Source of the DNA: Doris montereyensis
Taxonomy: Eukaryota > Mollusca > Gastropoda > Nudibranchia > Dorididae
Direction: 5' to 3'
NCBI GenBank assembly: GCA_037039925.1
Contig: JAXRKP010000242.1
Span: 248,501-312,500 of the forward strand
DNA: 64,000 nucleotides
Below, in pieces: positions 23,143 through 35,954 of this stretch. The stretch's first letter is position 1. Each line of letters begins with the position of its first letter. A model generated the notes under the pieces. The model searched no databases. It worked only from the letters and a program-made list of their open reading frames with translations, and was not told the DNA's origin. Both the position numbers and the translations under genes were made by a program.

Positions 23143-26100
23143 GGATAACGACAAGCTGAGTCTCAGACTCAATCTGGCCAATGTAATTTTCCAACACCAC
23201 TTTGTAGATTCCCTGATGTTCCATGACACAGTCTGGAATAACCAAGGAAGACGTGGTCTCTGTGGAGGTGACAGTGATTTCCTCAGTGGACACGACTGTC
23301 TTATTGTTGAAGACCCAAGTCACTGTTGGGGCTGGTTTGCTCAAGAACGTGACGTCCAGCTCTACCCGTGAATGCTCCATTACTTGAATGTGTTTCAAAG
23401 TTTTGAAGAATTCTGGTTTCTTGTCTGCTTCTTCGGGCTGGGTGATGGTGGCTGATGTATCAACATCTTCTGGAACCGTCTCAGTCTCTGTAACAATCTC
23501 CAGATTAACTTCTTGTGATTCTGTTGGTGCTTGTTCAAAATGCACAACTTCCGGTACATCAAGATTTGTGGTTTCAACAATCTCAAAAGATTCAACCTCT
23601 GTGCTGGGCTGATCAGCTTTCTCTGCAGGCGCAATAGGAATAGTTTGGACCTTTTCATTCTCTTCAGGTTCATCCTGTGTATCTGTTTCAGACAGCAATT
23701 GTGGGTGAATGACAACACCAACAGGTTCATCTGCTGGGCCATCCTTCAATGTGCCAATATCTTCAATCACCTCAAACGTATCCTGAATGCTGTCACTAGG
23801 GACAATTTCGTCAGTTTCCCGACTTCTTGTGCAATATCCTCCACAATGACAAATGCATCACTTTCAGATTCTACTGTTCCAGCCTCGACTGTCTCAGTTT
23901 CTGGAGAGGTTGTGCTCTCAATTTCAATGACTTCAAAATCTTCATCAACCTCTGGTACTTTCTGAGGCAGCTCCTGTTCAACGTCAGGTTTCTCAAAGGA
24001 GACTCCATCTCTTCAACACTTGGTTTCTCCTCAATAATCTCTAGGGATTCTTCCATGCTCGATACTTCAGTGTATTCCTCTACTTGCTCAACCTCGTGAG
24101 GTCGCTCTGGCTCAACTTGAGCGTAAGCTTCTCTTCCTCTAGTTCAGAGACAGCGGCCTGCTTGATTTCCATTTCAATAGTTTCTTCAAATGATGAGGGT
24201 TGCACAAGCTCATCAATTTCATTCACTTCTTGAGGCTTCTGATGTTCCAGGCTTACAGTTTCTTTTTGCTTCTTCTGTTGTTTCTTCTCTAGGTTTCTCC
24301 ACTTGGGTTTCAGTGGTTTCATCAAGTGTTGGAACCTGTATAGTTTCTTCTATTTCACTCACTTCATGTGGTTTTTCAAAGTCCACTGTAATTATTTCTT
24401 TTGTTTCTTGCACAGTGTCTTCTGTGGATCGATCAACCTCATACTCGGTTGTTTCTTCAACAGAAGGCACTTCGATTCTCTCCTCTACTTCCTCTACTTC
24501 TTGAGGCTTTTCAATTGGATCTCAATGACATCTTTGTGAGTTTGTCTCCTCAACACTGGGTTTCAGAACATCAACTTCAATACTCTCTTCGAAAGTAGAG
24601 ATTTCTATCTCTTCTTTAACCTCTTCTATTTCTTCCGTTTGAAATCGACTTCAATGATTTCTTTTGTACCTCTGTATCTTCAACAATAGGTTGTTGTATC
24701 AATGGTTTCTTCAAAGGTTGATGTTTCAACACCCTCTTCAACTTCCTCTTCCTGGGGCTGTTTATGTTCAACAGTGATGATCTTTGGTTTCCATGATGGT
24801 CTCTTCTTGAGGCTGTTCAACCTCTGCTTCAGTAGTTTCCTCGATGGTAGGAGCTTCCACATGTTCTTCAACTCTACTTCTTGTGGTTTTCAAAGTCAAC
24901 AACTATGTTCTCTGGTTTCTTCTAACATCCTCTTTGGGTTGATCAACCTCGTATTCAGTTGTCTCTTCAACAGAAGGAATTTCGATTTTCTCCTCTACTT
25001 CTTCTACTTCTTGAGGCTTCTCCGAATTGAATCTCAATGACATCTTTGTGGGTTTCTGTCTCCTCAACACTGGGTTTGAACATCTCTCAACACTCTCTTC
25101 AAAAGTATTTCTATCTCTTCTTTAACTTCTTCTATTTCTTGAGGACGTTTGAAATCGACTTCAATGCTTTCTTTGTGTACCTCTGTATCTTCAACAATAG
25201 GTTGTTGTACCTCAGTTACAATGGTTTCTTCAAAGGTTGATGTTTCAACACCCTCTTCCACTTCCTCGACTTCTGGGGCTGTGTATGTTCAACAGTGATG
25301 ATATCTTTGGTTTCCATGATGGTCTCTTCTTGAGGCTGTTCAACCTCTGCTTCAGTAGTTTCCTCGATGGTAGGAGCTTCCACATCCTCTTCAACCTCCT
25401 CTACTTCTTGTGGTTTTTCAAAGTCAACAACTATGACCTCTCTGGTTTTCTTCTACCACATCCTCTTTGGGTTGATCAACCTCGTATTCAGTTGTCTCTT
25501 CAACAGAAGGAATTTCGATTTTCTCCTCTACTTCTTCAACTTCTTGAGGCTTCTCGAATTGAATCTCAATGACATCTTTGTGGGTTTCTGTCTCCTCAAC
25601 ACTGGGTTTTTGAACATCAATCTCAACACTCTCTTCAAAGTAGAGATTTCTATCTCTTCTTTAACTTCTTCTATTTCTTGAGGACGTTTGAAATCGACTT
25701 CAATGCTTTCTTTGTGCACCTCTGTATCTTCAACAATAGGTTGTTGTACCTCAGTTACAATGGTTTCTTCAAAGGTTGATGTTTCAACAGCCTCTTCCAC
25801 TTCCTCGACTTCCTGGGGCTGTTTATGTTCAACAGTGATGATATCTTTGGTTTCCATGATGGTCTCTTCTTGAGGCTGTTCAACCTCTGCTTCAGTAGTT
25901 TCCTCGATGGTGGGAGCTTCCACATGTTCTTCAACCTCCTCTACTTCTTGTGGTTTTTCAAAGTCGACAACTATGACCTCTCTGGTTTCTTCTACCACAT
26001 CCTCTTTGGGTTGATCAACCTCGTATTCAGTTGTCTCTTCAACACAAGGAATTTCGATTTTCTCCTCTACTTCTTTTGACTTCTTGAGGCTTCTCGAATT

Positions 26101-29100
26101 GAATCTCAATGACATCTTTGTGGGTTTCTGTCTCCTCAACACTGGGTTTCTGGAACATCAATCTCAACACTCTCTTCAAAAGTAGAGATTTCTATCTCTT
26201 CTTTAACTTCTTCTATTTCTTGAGGACGTTTGAAATCGACTTCAATGATTTCTTTGTGCACCTCTGTATCTTCAACAATAGGTTGTTGTATCTCAGTTAC
26301 AATGGTTTCTTCAAAGGTTGATGTTTCAACAGCCTCTTCCACTTCCTCGACTTCCTGGGGCTGTTTATGTTCAACAGTGATGATATCTTTGGTTTCCATG
26401 ATGGTCTCTTCTTGAGGCTGTTCAACATCTGCTTCAGTAGTTTCCTCGATAGTAGGAGCTTCCACATGTTCTTCAACCTCCTCTACTTCTTGTGGTTTTT
26501 CAAAGTCAACAACTATGACCTCTCTGGTTTCTTCTACCACATCCTCTTTGGGTTGATCAACCTCGTATTCAGTTGTCTCTTCAACAGAAGGAATTTCGAT
26601 TTTCTCCTCTACTTCTTTGACTTCTTGAGGCTTCTCGAATTGAATCTCAATAACATCTTTGTGGGTTTCTGTCTCCTCAACACTGGGTTTCTGAACATCA
26701 ATCTCAACACTCTCTTCAAAAGTAGAGATTTCTATCTCTTCTTTAACTTCTTCTATTTCTTGAGGACGTTTGAAATCGACTTCAATGCTTTCCTTGTGCA
26801 CCTCTGTATCTTCAACAATAGGTTGTTGTATCTCAGTTACAATGGTTTCTTCAAAGGTTGATGTTTCAACAGCCTCTTCCACTTCCTCGACTTCCTGGGG
26901 CTGTTTATGTTCAACAGTGATGATATCTTTGGTTTCCATGATGGTCTCTTCTTGAGGCTGTTCAACATCTGCTTCAGTAGTTTCCTCGATAGTAGGAGCT
27001 TCCACATGTTCTTCAACCTCCTCTACTTCTTGTGGTTTTTCAAAGTCAACAACTATGACCTCTCTGGTTTCTTCTACCACATCCTCTTTGGGTTGATCAA
27101 CCTCGTATTCAGTTGTCTCTTCAACACAAGGAATTTCGATTTTCTCCTCTACTTCTTTTGACTTCTTGAGGCTTCTCGAATTGAATCTCAATAACATCTT
27201 TGTGGGTTTCTGTCTCCTCAACACTGGGTTTCTGAACATCAATCTCAACACTCTCTTCAAAAGTAGAGATTTCTATCTCTTCTTTAACTTCTTCTATTTC
27301 TTGAGGACGTTTGAAATCGACTTCAATGCTTTCCTTGTGCACCTCTGTATCTTCAACAATAGGTTGTTGTATCTCAGTTACAATGGTTTCTTCAAAGGTT
27401 GATGTTTCAACAGCCTCTTCCACTTCCTTCGACTTCCTGGGGCTGTTTATGTTCAACAGTGATGATATCTTTGGTTTCCATGATGGTCTCTTCTTGAGGC
27501 TGTTCAACCTCTGCTTCAGTAGTTTCCTCGATAGTAGGAGCTTCCACATGTTCTTCAACCTCCTCTACTTCTTGTGGTTTTTCAAAGTCAACAACTATGA
27601 CCTCTCTGGTTTTCTTCTACCACATCCTCTTTGGGTTGATCAACCTCGTATTCAGTTGTCTCTTCAACAGAAGGAATTTCGATTTTTTCCTCTACTTCTT
27701 TGACTTCTTGAGGCTTCGAATTGAATCTCAATGACATTTTGTGGGTTTTTCTCCTCAACACTGGGTTTCTGAACATCAATCTCAACACTCTCTTCAAAAG
27801 TAGAGATTTCTATCTCTTCTTTTTAACTTCCTCTATTTCTTGAGGACGTTTGAAATCGACTTGATTTCTTTGTGCACCTCTGTATCTTCAACAATAGGTT
27901 GTTGTATCTCAGTTACAATGGTTTCTTCAAAGGTTGATGTTTCAACAGCCTCTTCCACTTCCTCGACTTCCTGGGGCTGTTTATGTTCAACAGTGATGAT
28001 ATCTTTGTTTCATGATGGTCTCTTTTCTTGAGGCTGTTCAACCTCTCTTCAGTAGTTTCCTCGATAGTAGGAGCTTCCACATGTTCTTCAACCTCCTCTA
28101 CTTCTTGTGGTTTTTCAAAGTCAACAACTATGACCTCTCTGGTTTCTTCTACCACATCCTCTTTGGGTTGATCAACCTCGTATTCAGTTGTCTCTTCAAC
28201 AGAAGGAATTTCGATTTTCTCTCTACTTCTTTGACTTCTTGAGGCTTTTCGAATTGAATCTCAATAACATCTTTGTGGGTTTCTGTCTCCTCAACACTGG
28301 GTTTCTGAACATCAATCTCAACACTCTCTTCAAAAGTAGAGATTTCTATCTCTTCTTTAACTTCTTCTATTTCTTGAGGACGTTTGAAATCGACTTCAAT
28401 GCTTTCCTTGTGCACCTCTGTATCTTCAACAATAGGTTGTTGTATCTCAGTTACAATGGTTTCTTCAAAGGTTGACGTTTCAACAGCCTCTTCCACTTCC
28501 TCGACTTCCTGGGGCTGTTTATGTTCAACAGTGATGATATCTTTGGTTTCCATGATGGTCTCTTCTTGAGGCTGTTCAACCTCTGCTTCAGTAGTTTCCT
28601 CGATAGTAGGAGCTTCCACATGTTCTTCAACCTCCTCTACTTCTTGTGGTTTTTCAAAGTCAACAACTATGACCTCTCTGGTTTCTTCTACCACATCCTC
28701 TTTGGGTTGATCAACCTCGTATTCAGTTGTCTCTTCAACAGAAGGAATTTCTGATTTTTTCCTCTACTTCTTTGACTTCTTGAGGCTTCTCGAATTGAAT
28801 CTCAATAACATCTTTGTGGGTTTCTGTCTCCTCAACACTGGGTTTCTGAACATCAATCTCAACACTCTCTTCAAAAGTAGAGATTTCTATCTCTTCTTTA
28901 ACTTCTTCTATTTCTTGAGGACGTTTGAAATCGACTTCAATGCTTTCTTTGTGCACCTCTGTATCTTCAACAATAGGTTGTTGTATCTCAGTTACAATGG
29001 TTTCTTCAAAGGTTGATGTTTCAACAGCCTCTTCCACTTCCTCGACTTCCTGGGGCTGTTTATGTTCAACAGTGATGATATCTTTGGTTTCCATGATGGT

Positions 29101-32100
29101 CTCTTCTTGAGGCTGTTCAACATCTGCTTCAGTAGTTTCCTCGATAGTAGGAGCTTCCACATGTTCTTCAACCTCCTCTACTTCTTGTGGTTTTTCAAAG
29201 TCAACAACTATGACCTCTCTGGTTTCTTCTACCACATCCTCTTTGGGTTGATCAACCTCGTATTCAGTTGTCTCTTCAACAGAAGGAATTTCGATTTTCT
29301 CCTCTACTTCTTTGACTTCTTGAGGCTTTTCGAATTGAATCTCAATAACATCTTTGTGGGTTTCTGTCTCCTCAACACTGGGTTTCTGAACATCAATCTC
29401 AACACTCTCTTCAAAAGTAGAGATTTCTATCTCTTCTTTAACTTCTTCTATTTCTTGAGGACGTTTGAAATTGACTTCAATGCTTTCCTTGTGCACCTCT
29501 GTATCTTCAACAATAGGTTGCTGTATCTCAGTTACAATGGTTTCTTCAAAGGTTGACGTTTCAACAGCCTCTTCCACTTCCTCGACTTCCTGGGGCTGTT
29601 TATGTTCAACAGTGATGATATCTTTGGTTTCCATGATGGTCTCTTCTTGAGGCTGTTCAACCTCTGCTTCAGTAGTTTCCTCGATGGTAGGAGCTTCCAC
29701 ATGTTCTTCAACCTCCTCTACTTCTTGTGGTTTTTCAAAGTCGACAACTATGACTCTCTGGTTTCTTCTACCACATCCTCTTTGGGTTGATCAACCTCGT
29801 ATTCAGTTGTCTCTTCAACACAAGGAATTTCGATTTTCTCCTCTACTTCTTCGACTTCTTGAGGCTTCTCGAATTGAATCTCAATAACATCTTTGTGGGT
29901 TTCTGTCTCCTCAACACTGGGTTTCTGAACATCAATCTCAACACTCTCTTCAAAAGTAGAGATTTCTATCTCTTCTTTTAACTTCTTCTATTTCTTGAGG
30001 ACGTTTGAAATCGACTTCAATGCTTTCCTTGTGCACCTCTGTATCTTCAACAATAGGTTGTTGTATCTCAGTTACAATGGTTTCTTCAAAGGTTGATGTT
30101 TCAACAGCCTCTTCCACTTCCTCGACTTCCTGGGGCTGTTTATGTTCAACAGTGATGATATCTTTGGTTTCCATGATGGTCTCTTCTTGAGGCTGTTCAA
30201 CCTCTGCTTCAGTAGTTTCCTCGATAGTAGGAGCTTCACATGTTCTTCAACCTCCTCTACTTCTTGTGGTTTTTCAAAGTCGACAACTATGACCTCTCTG
30301 GTTTCTTCTACCACATCCTCTTTGGGTTGATCAACCTCGTATTCAGTTGTCTCTTCAACAGAAGGAATTTCGATTTTCTCCTCTACTTCTTTGACTTCTT
30401 GAGGCTTCTCGAATTGAATCTCAATAACATCTTTGTGGGTTTCTGTCTCCTCAACACTGGGTTTCTGAACATCAATCTCAACACTCTCTTCAAAAGTAGA
30501 GATTTCTATCTCTTCTTTAACTTCTTCTATTTCTTGAGGACGTTTGAAATCGACTTCAATGCTTTCCTTGTGCACCTCTGTATCTTCAACAATAGGTTGT
30601 TGTATCTCAGTTACAATGGTTTCTTCAAAGGTTGATGTTTCAACAGCCTCTTCCACTTTTTCGACTTCCTGGGGCTGTTTATGTTCAACAGTGATGATAT
30701 CTTTGGTTTCCATGATGGTCTCTTCTTGAGGCTGTTCAACATCTGCTTCAGTAGTTTCCTCAATGGTAGGAGCTTCCACATGTTCTTCAACCTCCTCTAC
30801 TTCTTGTGGTTTTTCAAAGTCAACAACTATGACCTCTCTGGTTTCTTCTACCACATCCTCTTTGGGTTGATCAACCTCGTATTCAGTTGTCTCTTCAACA
30901 GAAGGAATTTCGATTTTCTCCTCTACTTCTTTGACTTCTTGAGGCTTTTCGAATTGAATCTCAATAACATCTTTGTGGGTTTCTGTCTCCTCAACACTGG
31001 GTTTCTGAACATCAATCTCAACACTCTCTTCAAAAGTAGAGATTTCTATCTCTTCTTTAACTTCTTCTATTTCTTGAGGACGTTTGAAATCGACTTCAAT
31101 GCTTTCCTTGTGCACCTCTGTATCTTCAACAATAGGTTGCTGTATCTCAGTTACAATGGTTTCTTCAAAGGTTGACGTTTCAACAGCCTCTTCCACTTCC
31201 TCGACTTCCTGGGGCTGTTTATGTTCAACAGTGATGATATCTTTGGTTTCCATGATGGTCTCTTCTGAGGCTGTTCAACCTCTGCTTCAGTAGTTTCCTC
31301 GATAGTAGGAGCTTCCACATGTTCTTCAACCTCCTCTACTTCTTGTGGTTTTTCAAAGTCAACAACTATGACCTCTCTGGTTTCTTCTACCACATCCTCT
31401 TTGGGTTGATCAACCTCGTATTCAGTTGTCTCTTCAACACAAGGAATTTCGATTTTCTCCTCTACTTCTTTGACTTCTTGAGGCTTCTCGAATTGAATCT
31501 CAATAACATCTTTGTGGGTTTCTGTCTCCTCAACACTGGGTTTCTGAACATCAATCTCAACACTCTCTTCAAAAGTAGAGATTTCTATCTCTTCTTTAAC
31601 TTCTTCTATTTCTTGAGGACGTTTGAAATCGACTTCAATGCTTTCCTTGTGCACCTCTGTATCTTCAACAATAGGTTGTTGTATCTCAGTTACAATGGTT
31701 TCTTCAAAGGTTGACGTTTCAACAGCCTCTTCCACTTCCTCGACTTCCTGGGGCTGTTTATGTTCAACAGTGATGATATCTTTGGTTTCCATGATGGTCT
31801 CTTCTTGAGGCTGTTCAACCTCTGCTTCAGTAGTTTCCTCGATGGTAGGAGCTTCCACGTGTTCTTCACCTCCTCTACTTCTTGTGGTTTTTCAAAGTCG
31901 ACAACTATGACCTCTCTGGTTTCTTCTACCACATCCTCTTTGGGTTGATCAACCTCGTATTCAGTTGTCTCTTCAACAGATGGAATTTCGATTTTCTCCT
32001 CTACTTCTTCGACTTCTTGAGGCTTCTCGAATTGAATCTCAATGACATCTTTGTGAGTTCCAGTCTCCTCAACACTGGGTTTCAGAACATCAACTTCAAT

Positions 32101-35100
32101 ACTTTCTTTGAAAGAAGAGATTTCTATCTCTTCTTTAACTCTTCTATTTCTTGAGGACGTTTGAACTCGACTTCAATGTTTTCCTTGTGTACCTCTGTAT
32201 CTTCAACAATAGGTTGTTGTACCTCAGTTACAATGGTTTCTTCAAAGGTTGACGTTTCAACAGCCTCTTTCGACTATTTTGACTTCCTGAGGAGGCATTT
32301 CATGTTCCACAGTGATTGTGTCTTTGGTTTCCATGATGGTATCTTCTCGAGGTTGTTCAACATCTGCCTCAGTTATTTTCCTCAATGGTAGGAGCTTCCA
32401 CATGTTCTTCAACCTCCTACTTCTTGTGTTTTTCAAAGTCGACAACTATGACCTCTGGTTTCTTCTACCACATCCTCTTTTGGGTTGATCAACCTCGTAT
32501 TCAGTTGTTTCTTCAATAGAAGGAATTTCGATTTTCTCCTGTACTTTCGACTTCTTGAGGCTTCTCGAATTGAATCTCAATAACATCTTGTGGGTTTCTG
32601 TCTCCTCAACACTGGGTTTCTGAACATCCACTCAACACTCTCTTTAAAAGTAGAAATTTCTATCTCTTCTTTAACTTCTTCTATTTCTTGAGGACGTTTG
32701 AAATCGACTTCAATGCTTTCCTTTTGTGTACCTCTGTATCTTCAACAATAGGTTGTTGTATCTCAGTTACAATGGTTTCTTCAAAGCAGTTGACGTTTCA
32801 ACACCCTCTTCCACTTCCTCGACTTCCTGGGGCTGTTTATGTTCAACAGTGATGATATCTTTGGTTTCCATGATGGTCTCTTCTTGAGGCTGTTCAACAT
32901 CTGCTTCAGTAGTTTCCTCAATGGTAGGAGCTTCCACATGTTCTTCAACCTCCTCTACTTCTTGTGGCTTTTTAAAGTCGACGACTATGACCTCTGGTTT
33001 CTTCTACCACATCCTCTTTGGGTTGATCAACCTCGTATTCAGTTGTCTCTTCAACAGAAGGAATTTCGATTTTCCCTCTACTTCTTTGACTTCTTGAGGC
33101 TTTTCGAATTGAATCTCAATAACATCTTTGTGGGTTTCTGTCTCCTCAACACTGGGTTTCTGAACATCAATCTCAACACTCTCTTCAAAAGTAGAGATTT
33201 CTATCTCTTCTTTAACTTCTTCTATTTCTTGAGGACGTTTGAAATCGACTTCAATGCTTTCCTTGTGCACCTCTGTATCTTCAACAATAGGTTGCTGTAT
33301 CTCAGTTACAATGGTTTCTTCAAAGGTTGACGTTTCAACAGCCTCTTCCACTTCCTCGACTTCCTGGGGCTGTGTATGTTCAACAGTGATGATATCTTTG
33401 GTTTCCATGATGGTCTCTTCTTGAGGCTGTTCAACCTCTGCTTCAGTAGTTTCCTCGATGGTAGGAGCTTCCACATGTTCTTCAACCTCCTCTACTTCTT
33501 GTGGCTTTTTCAAAGTCGACGACTATGACTTCTCTGGTTTCTTCTACCACATCCTCTTTGGGTTGATCAACCTCGTATTCAGGTGTCTCTTCAACAGATG
33601 GAATTTCGATTTTCTCCTCTACTTCTTGACTTCTTGGGGCTTCTCAAATTGAATCTCAATGACATCTTTGTGGGTTTCTGTTTCCTCAACACTGGGTTTC
33701 TGAACATCAATCTCAACACTCTCTTCAAAAGTAGAGATTTCTATCTCTTCTTTAACTTCTTCTATTTCTTGAGGACGTTTGAAATCGACTTCAATGCTTT
33801 CTTTGTGTACCTCTGTATCTTCAACAATAGGTTGTTGTATCTCAGTTACAATGGTTTCTTCAAAGGTTGATGTTTCAACAGCCTCTTCCACTTCCTCGAC
33901 TTCCTGGGGCTGTTTATGTTCAACAGTGATGATATCTTTGGTTTCCATGATGGTCTCTTCTTGAGGCTGTTCAACCTCTGCTTCAGTAGTTTCCTCGATA
34001 GTAGGAGCTTCCACATGTTCTTCAACCTCCTCTACTTCTTGTGGTTTTTCAAAGTCGACAATAATGACCTCTCTGGTTTCTTCTACCACATCCTCTTTGG
34101 GTTGATCAACCTCGTATTCAGTTGTCTCTTCAACACAAGGAATTTCGATTTTCTCCTCTACTTCTTTGACTTCTTGAGGCTTCTCGAATTGAATCTCAAT
34201 GACATCTTTGTGGGTTTCTGTCTCCTCAACACTGGGTTTCTGAACATCAACCTCAATACTCTCTTCAAAAGTAGAGATTTCTATCTCTTCTTTAACTTCT
34301 TCTATTTCTTGAGGACGTTTGAAATCAACTTCAATGCTTTCTTTGTGTACCTCTGTATCTTCAAATGTTGTTTGTTGTATTTCCATTTCTATGGTTTCCT
34401 CAACAGTTGACGTTTCCACAGCCTCTTCGACTTCTTTGACTTCCTGGGGTTTTTCACGTTCAACAGTGATGGTACCTTTGGTTTCCATGATGGTTTCTTC
34501 TTGAGACTGTTCAATCTCCGTTTCAGTCGTTTCCTCGATGGTAGGAGCTTCTACATGTTCTTCAACCTCCTCTACTTCTTGTGGTTTTTCAATTTCAACA
34601 ACTATGACATCTCTAGTTTCTTCTACCACATCCTCTTTAGTTTGATCAACGTCATATTCAGTTGTCTCTTCTACAGAAGGAACTTCGATTTTCTCTTCTA
34701 TTTCTTCGACTTTTTGAGGCTTTTCGAATTGGATCTCAATGACGTCTTTGTGAGTTTCTGTTTCCTCTACACTGGGTTTCTGAACATCAATCTCAACACT
34801 CTCTTTAAAAGTAGAGATTTCTATCTCTTCTTTAACTTCTTCTATTTCTTGAGGACGTTTGAAATCGACTTCAATGCTTTCTTTGTGTACCTCTGTATCT
34901 TCAACAATAGGTTGTTGTACCTCAGTTACAATGGTTTCTTCAAAGGTTGATGTTTCAACACCCTCTTCCACTTCCTCGACTTCCTGGGTCTGTTTATGTT
35001 CAACTGTGATGGTATCTTTCATTTCTATGATTGTCTCTTCTTGAGGTTGTTCAACCTCTGTCTCATTTGTTTCCTCGATGGTAGGAGCTTCCACATGTTC

Positions 35101-35954
35101 TTTCACCTCCTCTACTTCTTGTGGTTTCTCAAAGTCGACAGTTATGACCTCTCTCGTTTCTTCTACGACATCTTCTTTGGGTTGATCAACCTCATATTCA
35201 GTTGTCTCTTCTACAGAAGGAACTTCGATTTTCTCCTCTATTTTTGTGACTTCTTGAGGCTTTTCAAATTGGATCTCAATGACATCTTTGTGAGGTTCTG
35301 TCTCCTCTACACTGGGTTTCTGAACATCAACCTCAACACTCTCTTCGAAACTAGAGATTTCTATCTCTTCCTTAACTTCTTCTATTTCTTGTGGACTTTT
35401 GAACTCGACTTTAATGCTTTCTTTGTGTACTTCTGTATCTTCAACATTAGGTTGTTGTACTTCAGACACAATGGTTTCTTCAAATGTTGACGTTTCAACA
35501 CCCTCTTCAACTTCCTCGACTTCCTGGAGCTTTTCATGTTCAACAATGATGATATCTTTGGTTTCCATGATGGTCTCTTCTTGAGGCTGTTCAACCTCTA
35601 CCTCAGTAGTTTCCTCGATGGTAGGAGATTCTACATGCTCTTCAACCTCCTCTTCTTCTTGTGGTTTTTCAAAGTCGACAACTATAACCTCTCTGGTTTT
35701 GTCTACCATGACTTCTTTTGGTTGATCGACCTCATACTCCCCTGTAGTCTCGGTGGTAGTGTCTATAGACTCCATAGTTTCAGTTACTTGATGGTGAAAT
35801 TCTTTGTCTGTGTATTGCGTCTGAAATTCAATCTTAGAAACATGAGACGTTGAAGCTTCCTCCTCAGTAACACCAATTTGGTGCTCAATCTCAAGTGTTT
35901 TCGGTGTGACTGTTATTTCCTCTTTAAACGAGGACTTTTCGACAACTGTAGCAG
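23143..35954 (-). CDS. Titin-like giant exon B: 21-copy acidic spring array plus terminal Ig
   Basis: A 12.8-kb exon between acceptor TTCCACAG (35955) and donor GTGAGTTA (23142), phase 1 at both ends. Domains in order: an N-terminal segment of about 70 residues (A-T-V-V-E-K-S-S-F-K-E-E-I-T-V-T, then EIEHQIGVTEEEAS); about 21 copies of the 180-residue PEVK-like unit (35.7-24.5 kb); about 300 non-repeated acidic residues (EVDEDFEVIEIEST, DSIQDTFEVIEDIGTLKDGP, TNLDVPEVVHFEQ); and an I-set Ig (about 23143-23420) with KKPEFFKTLKHIQVMEHS, PTVTWVFNN and GIYKVVLEN, without the two canonical cysteines. An uninterrupted frame covers about 33619-35775; the rest is broken by many 1-2 base indels. Few proteins carry so large an exon; vertebrate titin's A-band exon is a known parallel. 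It is inferred to be an elastic sarcomeric spring. Confidence 0.9.
24480..35735 (-). repeat. 540-bp coding tandem array, cassette B, about 21 copies
   Basis: Copies are spaced almost exactly 540 bp; the landmark TCTTGAGGCTGTTCAA recurs near 35580, 34500 (variant), 33960, 33420, 32880, 31800, 30723, 29645, 28563 and so on. Each unit is four 45-residue subunits: one with EIPSVEETTEYEVDQPKED, one with EAPTIEETTEAEVEQPQEE, one with ETSTFEETIVTE(V/I)QQP, one with EISTFEESVEIDVQKPSVEE, each ending near (V/I)xx(F/H)xxPQE. Central copies carry EEAVETS, TEIQQP and EVKEVEEK; copies at the two ends are diverged (for example EEGVETS, TEVQQP, VTKIEEK). Confidence 0.95.

Noticed and set aside
24480..33600. 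Array B as a pseudogene
   Set aside because: Frame breaks are single-base and mostly homopolymer-associated, no stop-creating substitutions predominate, splice sites are intact, and the first 2.3 kb and the Ig end keep an open frame.
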